In this document: positions 1 to 8,539 of the stretch, in pieces
Layout of the letters: every line of letters begins with the position of its first letter
How positions within the stretch are numbered: position 1 is the stretch's first letter
DNA from: JAUIET01 sp039111475
GTDB taxonomy: Bacteria; Pseudomonadota; Gammaproteobacteria; Pseudomonadales; JAUIET01
Reading direction: 5' to 3'
DNA: 64,000 bases
Assembly: GCA_039111475.1 (NCBI GenBank)
Contig: JBCCIP010000008.1
Location: 62,001-126,000 of the forward strand
Program-made: the position numbers and the translations under genes
Notes under the pieces: model-generated
Told to the model about the DNA's origin: nothing
Database searches by the model: none
What the model saw: only the letters and a program-made list of their open reading frames with translations

Positions 1-656
1 GGACGTTCTCAATCAATGGCTGGACCATACTTGCAGCGGTGTTAGCCTGTGATTTCGTGTATTACTGGGAACACAGATGCTCGCACGTAATCCGCTTACT
101 GTGGACGCAGCATGCGGTCCACCACTCTTCCCGCTTTATGAATATTGCGGTTGCCGCACGCTTTGGACCGCTTGAAGGCGTCGCTTCCGCCGTACTACAT
201 TTACCTTTGATTATTATTGGCTTTCCCCCCGCTCTAGTGTTTTTCGGAATTGTTACAGTTCTTGCGTACCAGACCTGGCTGCACACTGAAACAATCGGCC
301 GCCTGGGTATGTTGGAGAAACTTCTAAATACGCCGTCCAACCATCGTGTGCACCATGGATGCGATGAGAAATACCTGGACAAAAACTACGGCGGTATTCT
401 GATTATCTGGGATCGAATGTTTGGCAGTTATCAAAGCGAGGAAGAAACACCCAGGTATGGCTTGAAACGAGATTTCAATGCGCTCAATCCATTTCATGTG
501 TGTTTTTCAGAGATTCCGGGGTTATATCGTGATGTGCGCGATGCACCGTCGGTAAAACAGGCCATGATGCATTTGTTTGCACATCCCAGTTGGACACCGG
601 AATCGGGCAATCAGACGCCAGTGGCCACTTCTAAAATACCTTCGAAGGTTTTATGA
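1..656 (+). CDS. Sterol desaturase / fatty acid hydroxylase family protein, 5' truncated by the window
   Basis: This is a membrane-bound di-iron hydroxylase of the fatty acid hydroxylase superfamily, which hydroxylates or desaturates lipid substrates at the membrane. Three histidine clusters typical of the family are visible: HRCSH, then HAVHH about 12 residues later, and HRVHHG nearer the C-terminus, with hydrophobic segments between them. The reading frame is open from base 3, so the GTG at 39 is only an internal codon and the true start lies outside the window. The stop codon overlaps the ATG of the next gene (ATGA at 653-656), so the two are probably translated together. The substrate cannot be told from sequence. 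Confidence 0.85.
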   Translation, partial: TFSINGWTILAAVLACDFVYYWEHRCSHVIRLLWTQHAVHHSSRFMNIAVAARFGPLEGVASAVLHLPLIIIGFPPALVFFGIVTVLAYQTWLHTETIGRLGMLEKLLNTPSNHRVHHGCDEKYLDKNYGGILIIWDRMFGSYQSEEETPRYGLKRDFNALNPFHVCFSEIPGLYRDVRDAPSVKQAMMHLFAHPSWTPESGNQTPVATSKIPSKVL

Positions 657-1108
657 TGTGCGTTATGAAACGTAGACACCACATTTGTTATTCCGCGCTA
701 CTATCGTTAGCCGCACTGCTGATCTCCGGCGTAGCCTCAGCCGATGCCAGCTTGTTGCTAGGCACTTACTGGTTCCCCGATAAAGACGGTCAATTAGAGA
801 TTGTTCAATCTGGTTCTGAATTTCAGGGCAAAGTCTCCGCCTACGATATTCCAGATCAAAAAGATGATCTTAATCCTGACCCCGCTTTGAAAGGGCAGTT
901 ATTTCTCGGCTCATTAATGCTGAAGGGTTTCCACTATAACGAAAAGAAAGAGCGTTGGGAGGGTGGAACCGTTTATGACGCCTCTGAAGGGAAAAGTTAC
1001 AAAAGCCGCTTGTGGTTTGATGACAACGACACATCGGTTCTGAATGTGCGCGGCTATATTGGTTCACCCATGTTTGGTCGAACAACAGTGTTTGAGCGCG
1101 TTAAATAA
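653..1108 (+). CDS. DUF2147 domain periplasmic protein
   Basis: A small exported protein of the DUF2147 family. After an N-terminal signal peptide ending near Ala-Ser-Ala, the mature part shows the family landmarks: an opening G-T-Y-W-x-P-D-K-D-G, a central NPDPALKGQ, a WEGGTVYDASEGKSY segment and a C-terminal VRGYIGSPMFGRTTVFERV. The function of this family is not established; members are about 120-150 residues, which fits. The ATG at 653 overlaps the upstream stop, but the ATG at 665 (MKRRHH) gives a cleaner signal peptide, so the start is uncertain by four codons. It probably belongs to the same transcript as the hydroxylase. Confidence 0.85.
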   Translation: MMCVMKRRHHICYSALLSLAALLISGVASADASLLLGTYWFPDKDGQLEIVQSGSEFQGKVSAYDIPDQKDDLNPDPALKGQLFLGSLMLKGFHYNEKKERWEGGTVYDASEGKSYKSRLWFDDNDTSVLNVRGYIGSPMFGRTTVFERVK

Positions 1109-1121
1109 AGACTATCCCGCG

Positions 1122-1139
1122 CTGCGGCGCCCGCCGCAG
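1122..1139. terminator. GC-rich hairpin between convergent genes
   Basis: CTGCGGCG and CGCCGCAG form an 8-bp complementary pair with almost no spacer, so in practice a 7-bp stem with a 4-nt loop. It lies between the end of the DUF2147 gene and the convergent membrane protein gene. No T-tract follows on either strand, so a role as an intrinsic terminator is only possible. Confidence 0.35.
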
Positions 1140-1158
1140 TGAAGTAAACGATTAATAG

Positions 1159-1524
1159 CTAATCGATTAGCGCGGCCAGCATGGCAACCGTCTGCGCTAC
1201 AGCAATCCAAATAACAATGTGGCGGGCCCAGTAAAGATTTCGCGAGTAGCGCAGGCCTAGCGTGGACAAACTGGACTCTCTGCGCAAATTTAGCTCCCAG
1301 CGCCTGAGCACAATGAGTAGTACTGAAAACACAATGCCGATCGTAACATTGGCAAACAGTATGGGCCATGCAGCGCTAACCAGAGTGTCCCGCGAATCAG
1401 CATCTGCCACCGCCAGCCCGAATCCCGAACTACTGATAAAGGCCAGTGCCACTATGGCGTCTGAATAATTCACCAGGCGATCAGCCAATGCGCGCTCTTC
1501 GGACTCTAAATATTGTTTAGACAT
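1159..1524 (-). CDS. Small membrane protein, function unknown
   Basis: A 121-residue protein with about three predicted membrane segments (roughly residues 20-40, 50-72 and 97-118). Charged Arg-rich stretches separate the second and third helices (RRWELNLRRESS). The N-terminal segment N-Y-S-D-A-I-V-A-L-A-F resembles the FSDAVFAIA opening of DUF1211/TMEM175-like channels, but the protein is too short for that family and the match is weak. It is convergent with the DUF2147 gene and divergent from the APH-type kinase, with 64 bases between them that contain a TATAAT hexamer at 1544-1549. No function can be given. Confidence 0.6.
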   Translation of the reverse strand: MSKQYLESEERALADRLVNYSDAIVALAFISSSGFGLAVADADSRDTLVSAAWPILFANVTIGIVFSVLLIVLRRWELNLRRESSLSTLGLRYSRNLYWARHIVIWIAVAQTVAMLAALID

Positions 1525-1588
1525 TGCTGTAGCTGGCTTCCCGTATAATGATTAGAGCAAGTGTACATTGACTTGATGAGACCGCAAC

Positions 1589-2635
1589 ATGGGTAAACAG
1601 AACGTTGGAGATCTTGAGCAAATTCGACAAAACCTTGAGACTTGGTTGGCCAATCAGTTAGGCAAGGCCAGCGACTTTAGCATCGGTGAACTGAATTTTC
1701 CTGAAGCCAGCGGTGAAAGCAGCGTTACCTTGTTATTCGACGCCAATTGGCCCAGCGGTGAAGAAAAATTCGTGCTGCGCATGGTGCCTAAAGAAAGTGA
1801 GGTGTTTGAAAGCCATAACCTGAAATTACAATTTGACGTGATGAATATCGCGGGGCAACACGGTATTCCTGTGCCCGGCCTGGTGGCTTATGAAGCCAAT
1901 CCTGATTTGCTGGGCAGCGATTTCTATGTGATGAACTTCACCGAAGGCCTGATACCACCCGACAATCCACCGATGGCGTTTGGCAGTTGGGTTAGCGAGC
2001 TGAGCACTGACCAACGAGCCACCATGTGGAGCAATGGTTTGGACTTGTTGGCCGATATTCATTCACTGCCCCTGGAAGCATTCGATCAGATTGGTTTACC
2101 GCAGGCTGCAACGGATGAGTCACCAGCGGCGCATGAGCTTCACCTTTACGAGCGCTTGCTGGAATTGGGTATAAGAGACGCAGCGGACCCTATCATCCGC
2201 CAGGCCTGGACTTTTATAAAAGACAACGCGCCTAAAAGCGGACCTCGCCGGCTTTGTTGGGGTGATTCACGGCCGGGTAACATTATCTATAAGGATCTAA
2301 AACCGGTTGCGGTACTGGATTGGGAACTGGCCAATATCGGCAACCCGCTGACGGATCTTGCCTGGTACTTCTGGATAGACCACACAAATTCCATAGGTCT
2401 TGGCGCAGATAAAATGACGGGCGTGCCCGATTACAATGAGGCCTACCAGCGCTGGAGCGACGCCACAGGCCTGCCCATTGACGATATGCCCTGGTACGAG
2501 CTATTCGTACAGTGGCGCTTTGCCCTCATCATGGAAAAGAAAATGATGGCAATGGCTAAGGTGGATGCCAACTTTGCAGACTTTCCAAATCATGCGTCGC
2601 CACTAGTGGCGCCTTTACTGGAAAAATGCAGTTAG
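1589..2635 (+). CDS. Aminoglycoside phosphotransferase-family kinase (ACAD10/11 N-terminal-like)
   Basis: A choline/aminoglycoside kinase-fold protein of 348 residues. The catalytic loop reads C-W-G-D-S-R-P-G-N-I-I-Y near residue 228, followed by the metal-binding V-L-D-W-E-L-A-N-I-G-N-P. The usual His of the HGD motif is Trp, as I recall for the ACAD10/11-type branch that is linked to acyl-CoA metabolism (4-hydroxyacyl-CoA phosphorylation). In many bacteria such kinases are encoded next to an acyl-CoA dehydrogenase; none is present here, so the substrate is unknown. The stop codon overlaps the stop of the convergent aminotransferase by four bases. Confidence 0.8.
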   Translation: MGKQNVGDLEQIRQNLETWLANQLGKASDFSIGELNFPEASGESSVTLLFDANWPSGEEKFVLRMVPKESEVFESHNLKLQFDVMNIAGQHGIPVPGLVAYEANPDLLGSDFYVMNFTEGLIPPDNPPMAFGSWVSELSTDQRATMWSNGLDLLADIHSLPLEAFDQIGLPQAATDESPAAHELHLYERLLELGIRDAADPIIRQAWTFIKDNAPKSGPRRLCWGDSRPGNIIYKDLKPVAVLDWELANIGNPLTDLAWYFWIDHTNSIGLGADKMTGVPDYNEAYQRWSDATGLPIDDMPWYELFVQWRFALIMEKKMMAMAKVDANFADFPNHASPLVAPLLEKCS

Positions 2636-3558
2636 CGGGCGGCAATCACCTCGTCGCAGTGCTGTTTGATCAGCCCTGAATAAAGTTCACGAATTTTCAT
2701 AAACATGGGTCCGGCCACTTGCTTCAAGGCTCTACCGTCTATTTCTGATACGGGTGTTTGCGCGCCAAACGTACCGGTCACAAACGCTTCATCGGCGCTG
2801 TAAGTGTCAACCAGCGAGTAATTGCGCTCATACACCGGAATGTCGTTTTCGTGGCAAAGATCGATCACTTTCTGACGAGTAACACCGTTCATGCAATAGT
2901 CTCCGGTGGACGTCCAGACTTCGCCATGGCGAACGATAAAGAAATTGGTTGAATTAGTGGTGTTTACAAAGCCCAAGGGGTCTAACATCAAGGCTTCATC
3001 CGCGCCGGCCTGAATGGCTTGATTCAATGCCAATATGCAATTCAGTTTGCTGTGCGAATTCAGTTTTGGGTCTTGTGTAAGCGGCGCACCTCTGTGGTTA
3101 GGTACGGTGTGCATTCTGATGCCTTGTTGATAGATAGACTCATCAACTCGACTGTGTTCGGCGATGATCACAATGGTTGGTCCACTGTCGCTTAAATCGG
3201 GATGCTGAAACGGGCGACGTTTAAGCCCACGTGTCACCATCAGGCGAAGATGCACATCGTCATGCATATCGTTAGCGTCCAGAGTGCGGTAAACGTCTTT
3301 GGCCAGCGCCTCTAATTGCATACCTATGTCAAGGTTAAGCATGAGTGCGCCAGCGTATAAACGCTCCAGGTGCTCTTCCAGAAAACACACCACACCATCG
3401 TGCAAACGCAGTCCTTCCCACACACCATCACCCAGCATAAAACCGCTGTCGTAAACCGACACTGTAGCTTCTGCTCTGGGCACAATATTGCCGTTCAAAT
3501 ATATCTTGATTGCTTGGTTGCGTTCGTCTATGTTCGCGTCGTGTGTACTGGTTGCCAC
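2632..3558 (-). CDS. Class IV aminotransferase (branched-chain / D-amino acid aminotransferase-like)
   Basis: A PLP-dependent fold-type IV transaminase, 308 residues. Family landmarks are S-V-Y-D-S-G-F-M-L-G-D-G-V-W-E-G near residue 35, a lysine-bearing segment D-P-K-L-N-S-H-S-K-L-N around residues 165-175 where the PLP lysine is expected, and the phosphate-cup segments N-T-T-N-S-T-N-F-F and F-V-T-G-T-F-G-A-Q-T-P. Which lysine is catalytic is not certain from alignment by eye. The start is a GTG preceded by an AAGGAAAA-like ribosome site. It is divergent from the sulfotransferase-like gene with only 39 bases between starts, which suggests shared control. The amino acid substrate is unknown; it need not be IlvE. 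Confidence 0.85.
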   Translation of the reverse strand: MATSTHDANIDERNQAIKIYLNGNIVPRAEATVSVYDSGFMLGDGVWEGLRLHDGVVCFLEEHLERLYAGALMLNLDIGMQLEALAKDVYRTLDANDMHDDVHLRLMVTRGLKRRPFQHPDLSDSGPTIVIIAEHSRVDESIYQQGIRMHTVPNHRGAPLTQDPKLNSHSKLNCILALNQAIQAGADEALMLDPLGFVNTTNSTNFFIVRHGEVWTSTGDYCMNGVTRQKVIDLCHENDIPVYERNYSLVDTYSADEAFVTGTFGAQTPVSEIDGRALKQVAGPMFMKIRELYSGLIKQHCDEVIAAR

Positions 3559-3597
3559 TGTGGATTTTCCTTTTTGTCTGTTACTAACGGATAGATC

Positions 3598-4326
3598 ATG
3601 ACTGTTCGAATTGCTATGTGGTCTGGGCCACGCAATATTTCTACTGCAATGATGCGTGCCTGGGAAAATCGCTCAGACTGTCAGGTAATTGACGAGCCTT
3701 TGTACGGCTATTACTTGCATAAAACAGGGCTTGATCATCCCGGCGGTGCAGATGTTATGCAGGCTCAGGGTACTGACTGGCAAACTGCAGTCAAGCGCTG
3801 TAATGCGGCGACTGATAATGGCGAAGCGCTTTTCTTCCAGAAGCACATGGCCATGCACATGTTACCGGAAGTACCCATGAATTGGCTGGCAGACTACCGG
3901 CACTATTTTCTAATTCGCAACCCTGCATTGGTGCTTGCCTCTTACTCTGCCGTGCGCGAAACGGTCACAATGGACGACCTTGGTTTTCGACAAGCTGTTG
4001 AACTCTATAAAAGCTTGTCCAATAGCTGCAACCACGCACCGGTGGTTGTAGACACCGAGTCATTCCTCAAGCAACCTGACGCGCAATTGCGGGCCTTGTG
4101 CGATGCACTGCACATCGGCTTCGATGAGAATATGCTGCGTTGGCCGGCTGGCTCACGAAGCACTGACGGCGTATGGGCAGCTTACTGGTACGACTCGGTT
4201 AACGCCTCCACAGGTTTCGCACCTTACAGGCCTAAATCACCCACTCTGGATACCGTTCAGCAGCACCTCGTTGACGAGGCCATGCCGTATTATGAAACGC
4301 TTAAGCGAATTGCTTTGGTCATTTAG
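3598..4326 (+). CDS. Sulfotransferase-like P-loop protein
   Basis: A 242-residue protein related to sulfotransferases. The N-terminal strand-loop M-W-S-G-P-R-N-I-S-T-A-M-M occupies the place of the PAPS 5'-phosphosulfate loop, and H-Y-F-L-I-R-N-P-A resembles the 3'-phosphate-binding strand with its Arg. It is a clear paralogue of the gene at 47489-48226, sharing R-x-x-S-T-A, D/H-E-P, F-L-I-R-x-P and a C-terminal W-x-P-G block. Sulfate transfer is therefore likely but not proven; the acceptor is unknown. It is divergent from the class IV aminotransferase and convergent with ald, with a hairpin between. Confidence 0.7.
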   Translation: MTVRIAMWSGPRNISTAMMRAWENRSDCQVIDEPLYGYYLHKTGLDHPGGADVMQAQGTDWQTAVKRCNAATDNGEALFFQKHMAMHMLPEVPMNWLADYRHYFLIRNPALVLASYSAVRETVTMDDLGFRQAVELYKSLSNSCNHAPVVVDTESFLKQPDAQLRALCDALHIGFDENMLRWPAGSRSTDGVWAAYWYDSVNASTGFAPYRPKSPTLDTVQQHLVDEAMPYYETLKRIALVI

Positions 4327-4397
4327 CTCTACCCGGAAACGGGCTTTCCTGCCCATTTCCTCTACCGTTACGCGAAATGCGATTTTGCTCCACCCAC

Positions 4398-4425
4398 AAA
4401 ATAAGTAACTTACGCGACTTATTTT
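4398..4425. terminator. Bidirectional terminator-like hairpin
   Basis: AAAATAAGT at 4398-4406 and ACTTATTTT at 4417-4425 are perfect inverted repeats of 9 bp around a 10-nt loop. It sits between the convergent sulfotransferase-like gene and ald and ends in T runs on both strands, as expected for a two-way terminator, although the stem is AT-rich. Confidence 0.5.
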
Positions 4426-4485
4426 GCCGGTACACTCCTGTGCTGGGCTGATAGCACCATTTTACGCTTAAGCACGGCTCAGCAT

Positions 4486-5601
4486 CTAACCGACAATACT
4501 GTCAGCACTCACATACTCCAGGTTTTGCGCCTCAGCAACCGCCTTATAAGTAAGCTCCCCCGCGTGCACGTTCAGGCCATTTTTCAGATGCGGGTCCATC
4601 TGCATGGCTTTACGGAAACCATTGTTTGCCAGGTTAAGTGCGAAAGGCAAAGTGGCATTATTCAACGCATTGGTTGAGGTCACGGGTACCGCACCCGGCA
4701 TATTCGCCACACAGTAATGCACTACACCATCAACGACGTAGGTAGGTTCCTCATGCGTGGTGGCGTGCGAAGTCTCAAAACAACCGCCTTGATCAATAGC
4801 AACATCAACCACAACGGAACCAGGTTTCATGCGCGCCACAATGTCGGCCGTTAACAACTTAGGTGCTGAGGCACCAGGTAACAGAACCGCGCCGATCACC
4901 AGATCAGCCTCAAGCGAATATTTCTCGATGGCTTCCCGGGTGCTGTAGATACAATTCACTTTTCCCGCGTATTCTGATTCCAGCTCGCGCAAGCGCGGTA
5001 AGGACCTGTCAAGCAGAGTCACGTTAGCGCCCATACCTCTGGCAATATAGGCCGCGTTATCCCCTACCACACCGCCGCCAATAACCAACACTTTGGCCGG
5101 TGGCGTACCGGGAACACCACCCAGTAGAACACCTGATCCGCCCTGAGCGCGCTCCAGACAATGCGCCCCGGCCTGCGCCGCGAGACGTCCGGCAACTTCG
5201 CTCATCGGTGCGAGAAGTGGCAAGGTTCCGTTCGGGCTGGTAACGGTTTCATAGGCAATTGCGGTAACACCGGAATCAAGTAGCAGCTGAGTTTGTTCAG
5301 GGTCAGGCGCAAGATGCAGGTAAGTGAACAGTGTCTGCCCTTCGCGCAGCTGTCGGCACTCTTCTGGCTGAGGTTCCTTGACCTTAACAATCAGCTCGTT
5401 CTGTGCGTATATCTCTTCAGCTGAGTCAGCCAGCCTGGCACCCACAGCTTCGTACTCTTTGTCATCCAGCCCAATGCCCGCGGCCGCGCCACGTTGCACT
5501 GTAATTTCATGCCCATAAAGGCGCAATTCTTTTACGCTGGCAGGCGTCAGCCCTACCCGATACTCGTGATTCTTAATCTCCTTTGGTACGCCAATCTTCA
5601 T
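4486..5601 (-). CDS. ald: Alanine dehydrogenase
   Basis: NAD-dependent alanine dehydrogenase, interconverting L-alanine and pyruvate plus ammonia in the cytoplasm. The N-terminus M-K-I-G-V-P-K-E-I-K-N-H-E-Y-R-V-G is diagnostic, with the catalytic Lys in the V-K-V-K-E-P-Q segment, the Y-L-H-L-A motif carrying the catalytic His, and a Rossmann loop V-I-G-G-G-V-V-G-D-N-A-A near residue 175. Length (371) is typical. The ATG at 5601 is preceded by an AGGGGGG ribosome site; the longer TTG at 5607 is less likely. It is divergent from an Lrp-type regulator, the classic arrangement for alanine-responsive control. Confidence 0.95.
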   Translation of the reverse strand: MKIGVPKEIKNHEYRVGLTPASVKELRLYGHEITVQRGAAAGIGLDDKEYEAVGARLADSAEEIYAQNELIVKVKEPQPEECRQLREGQTLFTYLHLAPDPEQTQLLLDSGVTAIAYETVTSPNGTLPLLAPMSEVAGRLAAQAGAHCLERAQGGSGVLLGGVPGTPPAKVLVIGGGVVGDNAAYIARGMGANVTLLDRSLPRLRELESEYAGKVNCIYSTREAIEKYSLEADLVIGAVLLPGASAPKLLTADIVARMKPGSVVVDVAIDQGGCFETSHATTHEEPTYVVDGVVHYCVANMPGAVPVTSTNALNNATLPFALNLANNGFRKAMQMDPHLKNGLNVHAGELTYKAVAEAQNLEYVSADSIVG

Positions 5602-5759
5602 GGTCAAACCCCCCTACGTTTTCGCGAAGTGTAGACAAGACCGCCGAATACGGACAGGTTCATCCTATGGAATCTGGAGTTTTTACGATATTTTTTTATG
5701 CATTTTGTGTTTATATCAATATATTCTGCCGTATAAAATGACTTTGACGATATTTTAGC
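5602..5759. promoter_or_regulatory. Divergent ald / lrp-type control region
   Basis: The 158 bases between ald and its divergent Lrp-type regulator contain a strongly AT-rich core (about 5681-5757) with phased T runs and several near-repeats of ACGATATTTT (5688-5697 region and 5747-5756). This is the kind of sequence bound by Lrp/AsnC octamers. A TATAAA element at about 5732 could serve the regulator. No single operator can be fixed by eye. Confidence 0.5.
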
Positions 5760-6224
5760 TTGCTAACCGCGATAGACCGAAAAATACTGCGAACGCTGCA
5801 GTCAGACGGCCGAATTTCCTATACAGATCTTGGCAAGCAAGTAGGGTTAACCACCACCCCTTGTATTGAACGAGTTCGAAAACTAGAGCGAGAAGGCTAT
5901 ATAAGCGGTTACTCGGGCATGCTGAACCCGGAACAATTGGAAGCGGGTCTGATCGTTTTCGTACAGATCAGCCTTGATCGCTCCAGTAAGCAAAACTTCG
6001 AACGGTTCAAGCATTCCGTTGCAAAGCTGGAGCAGGTTCAGGAATGTTATCTGGTTACGGGCAGTTTTGATTACCTGATAAAAGCCAGGGTCAAGGACAT
6101 GAAAGCCTACCGGGACTTTCTTGAAGACACGCTACTCAGTGTTCCTGGCGTGCAGGATTCAACAAGTATTGCAGTGATGGAGGCGGTAAAGGAAACCTTA
6201 ACTATCCCGGTGCCGGCTGGATGA
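5760..6224 (+). CDS. Lrp/AsnC-family transcriptional regulator
   Basis: A 154-residue feast/famine regulator. Residues 4-60 form the winged helix-turn-helix (L-D-G-R-I-S-Y-T-D-L-G-K-Q-V-G-L-T-T-T-P-C-I-E-R-V-R-K-L-like), and residues 65-145 the RAM ligand-binding domain with Y-L-V-T-G-S-F-D-Y-L-I-K and a C-terminal V-M-E-A-V-K-E. It closely resembles E. coli Lrp through the whole length but lacks Lrp's first ten residues. A stop codon lies five codons upstream, so the TTG at 5760 is the only usual start available. Divergence from ald suggests it activates ald in response to alanine (inference by analogy with AldR and Lrp). Confidence 0.9.
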   Translation: MLTAIDRKILRTLQSDGRISYTDLGKQVGLTTTPCIERVRKLEREGYISGYSGMLNPEQLEAGLIVFVQISLDRSSKQNFERFKHSVAKLEQVQECYLVTGSFDYLIKARVKDMKAYRDFLEDTLLSVPGVQDSTSIAVMEAVKETLTIPVPAG

Positions 6225-6378
6225 AAAGATGTTGCCAACGAAGCTCTGATGCGACGTGCGGTGAGGAACTTGGATCGGGCACGGAAATCAAATCGAATCT
6301 GCCGCGTTGCTACTTTTCCGCGCCGATAATACTCCTGAATTACATTTCAAACTGACATTTGAGAATGGCTACCACGTT

Positions 6379-7188
6379 ATGAATACCGACTCTCTGCAGT
6401 ACCAATTTGATCGAATCCGCAGTAACAAAGCGTTCGAAGCCTTTGTGATTATAATTATTATCACCTCCGCTTTGCTAATTGGCGCCAAAACTTACCAAAT
6501 TTCCGACACAATAAAGTCGGCAATATTGTGGATGGACTGGTTCATTACGGCATTCTTTATTGTTGAATTAAGCATTCGATTCATGGGCGAGGAAGAAAAG
6601 AGACGCTTTTTCTTCAACGGCTGGAATGTCTTCGACACGTTGATCGTATTAGTGAGCGTTATTCCGATCGACAACAGCGAAATGGCCTTGCTGGGACGTC
6701 TGGTCAGAATTTTTCGCGTACTGCGCATGGTCTCACTCATTCCTGAATTGCGAATGCTACTTGATTCCTTGCTCAAAGCGCTGCCGCAGTTGGGCTACGT
6801 AGTCGCATTGATGTTTATTATTTTCTACATTTACGCGGCCATGGGCAGCATGTTCTTCGCTCAAATTAATCAAACATTGTGGGGTGATATCTCCATTGCG
6901 ATGCTGACCTTATTTCGCATTATGACTTTCGAAGACTGGACGGACGTAATGTACGAAACGATGGCGGTTTACCCTCTCAGCTGGACATTTTATCTAACCT
7001 TCATTTTCTTCACCGCCTTCGCATTTCTTAACATGGTGATTGGCATAGTGGTGAGAGTGCTGGATGAAGAAAACGAACGCATGAAAGCTGAAGCGCTTGG
7101 TCACGAGCCCTGTACGCTGGATATGTTGCAGGAAGAGATCAGATCGCTACGCGCGGAAATTCGAGACAACAACACAAAAAGTCAGTGA
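6379..7188 (+). CDS. Single-domain voltage-gated cation channel (NaChBac type)
   Basis: A six-helix voltage-gated channel subunit that would act as a homotetramer in the inner membrane. S1-S4 occupy roughly residues 20-130; the S4 voltage sensor reads G-R-L-V-R-I-F-R-V-L-R-M-V with arginines every third residue. The pore loop follows S5 with the filter M-T-F-E-D-W-T-D, comparable to T-L-E-S-W-S of NaChBac and T-L-D-D-W-S-D of the calcium-selective mutant. A C-terminal helix (M-L-Q-E-E-I-R-S-L-R-A-E-I) should form the four-helix coiled coil. The ATG at 6379 is preferred over an upstream TTG at 6307, which adds 24 unlikely residues. Sodium or calcium preference cannot be decided. Confidence 0.88.
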   Translation: MNTDSLQYQFDRIRSNKAFEAFVIIIIITSALLIGAKTYQISDTIKSAILWMDWFITAFFIVELSIRFMGEEEKRRFFFNGWNVFDTLIVLVSVIPIDNSEMALLGRLVRIFRVLRMVSLIPELRMLLDSLLKALPQLGYVVALMFIIFYIYAAMGSMFFAQINQTLWGDISIAMLTLFRIMTFEDWTDVMYETMAVYPLSWTFYLTFIFFTAFAFLNMVIGIVVRVLDEENERMKAEALGHEPCTLDMLQEEIRSLRAEIRDNNTKSQ

Positions 7189-7226
7189 CAAGGTAGCCAG
7201 AACTTCCGGCAACCAACGCCGTGGCA

Positions 7227-8444
7227 TTATTTGACCAGCGAGAATTCCAAGCCGGCATGGGCTTCGAGGCGCTGGATCAACGGGTCGCCCAGCAGTGTTG
7301 CAGGTGTCCAAAAACCACCGGACGTATCATCGGCAATATCGTGCGCCAGACACGCTGCTGCTTGCGAGATCATTTTTGCCGTGGACCCATAACCAGGGTC
7401 TCGATCGCCCGTGACCTCACAACGGATTTGCTCCCCTGAATCAGTATCGCCCAGCAGAATCAGCCTGAAACCACCATTCAATTGCTCCTCTTCGGAAGGA
7501 CCTTCACCGGGCTTGGGCAGTACAAAACGCTCTAAGGTCCATCGAACAGGTGCTACAGCCGCACCAATCATGAAGCCGCCCAGTCCCCACAGCATCATGC
7601 GAGCCGCATTTTTTCCTTTGCTGCCTTTGCCCGTCATCATGGCTTCCTGATATTTAAACTGTTCACCATAGGCTTTGTTTTTCAACGCGTTGCTGCGGTG
7701 CACAACACGCGTGTTAATCGCCGCCATGACGAAGGGCGCCATCCAACTGGAGAAATCTTCGTCGTATTCCACCTTTACATTGTGTTGCCGCACCGTGAAG
7801 CCATGATCAGGCGGGCATGTAGCGTACGGGTTTGCCAGCTCTTTTCGCAGCGCCGGATCTTTGGTCGCTTCTTTGGTCAAATTAATAATACTGGCGATGG
7901 TGCCGCCGGATGCACCTCCCTTCATTTTGGCAACCCCCATCTTCACGCTTTCGCAGGTTTTCCCAAACTTCTCCATAGCGTGATTTTGCAAGAAGTGAAC
8001 ACCTAGATCAGACGGCATAGAGTCGAACCCACAGCAATGCACAATCCATGCACCACTGTCTTTTGCCTGCTGCTCATACGTGTTCTGCATGCGCGTAATC
8101 CACTGCGTCTCACCGGCCAGGTCGCAATAATGGGTTCCTGATTCTACGCAGGCTTTAACCAGTGGGCTGCCATACAGTGCGTATGGACCAACTGTGGACA
8201 TAATCACTCGCGCACGAGCACACATGGCTTCTAAGGCCGGCTCATCGGCCGCATCCGCGACGATGGTTTCAAGGTGCGAGCCACCAAGCTCGCTCTTTAG
8301 CTGCTCAAGCTTCTGCTCGGAGCGACCCGCAATAGCCCATGCAAGCTGTTGCTGGTCAAAATGTTCCAGCATATAGCGCACAATAATCTGCCCAACGAAA
8401 CTGCTTGCGCCGTATACCACTACATCAAAATCTGCCTTACTCAT
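7227..8444 (-). CDS. Saccharopine dehydrogenase-like NAD(P)-binding reductase
   Basis: A 405-residue member of the saccharopine dehydrogenase-like family, which includes the trans-acting enoyl reductases of actinobacterial lipid synthesis. The N-terminal Rossmann loop is V-V-Y-G-A-S-S-F-V-G-Q, followed by A-G-R-S-E-Q-K-L as NADP-binding strand end and Y-C-D-L-A-G-E-T-Q-W near residue 105, a family hallmark. The true lysine pathway enzyme is not implied. The ATG at 8444 is preceded by GGAGA; the longer start is unsupported. It is convergent with the channel gene and divergent from the PEP mutase-family gene. Confidence 0.85.
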   Translation of the reverse strand: MSKADFDVVVYGASSFVGQIIVRYMLEHFDQQQLAWAIAGRSEQKLEQLKSELGGSHLETIVADAADEPALEAMCARARVIMSTVGPYALYGSPLVKACVESGTHYCDLAGETQWITRMQNTYEQQAKDSGAWIVHCCGFDSMPSDLGVHFLQNHAMEKFGKTCESVKMGVAKMKGGASGGTIASIINLTKEATKDPALRKELANPYATCPPDHGFTVRQHNVKVEYDEDFSSWMAPFVMAAINTRVVHRSNALKNKAYGEQFKYQEAMMTGKGSKGKNAARMMLWGLGGFMIGAAVAPVRWTLERFVLPKPGEGPSEEEQLNGGFRLILLGDTDSGEQIRCEVTGDRDPGYGSTAKMISQAAACLAHDIADDTSGGFWTPATLLGDPLIQRLEAHAGLEFSLVK

Positions 8445-8539
8445 TGATTCTCCACTATTACTGTTCAGTTTTCGGTTGCCGGCCCAGTTACACCACATTA
8501 GCATTCAAGCTATACACTAGTCACGCAAGGTAACAGCAA

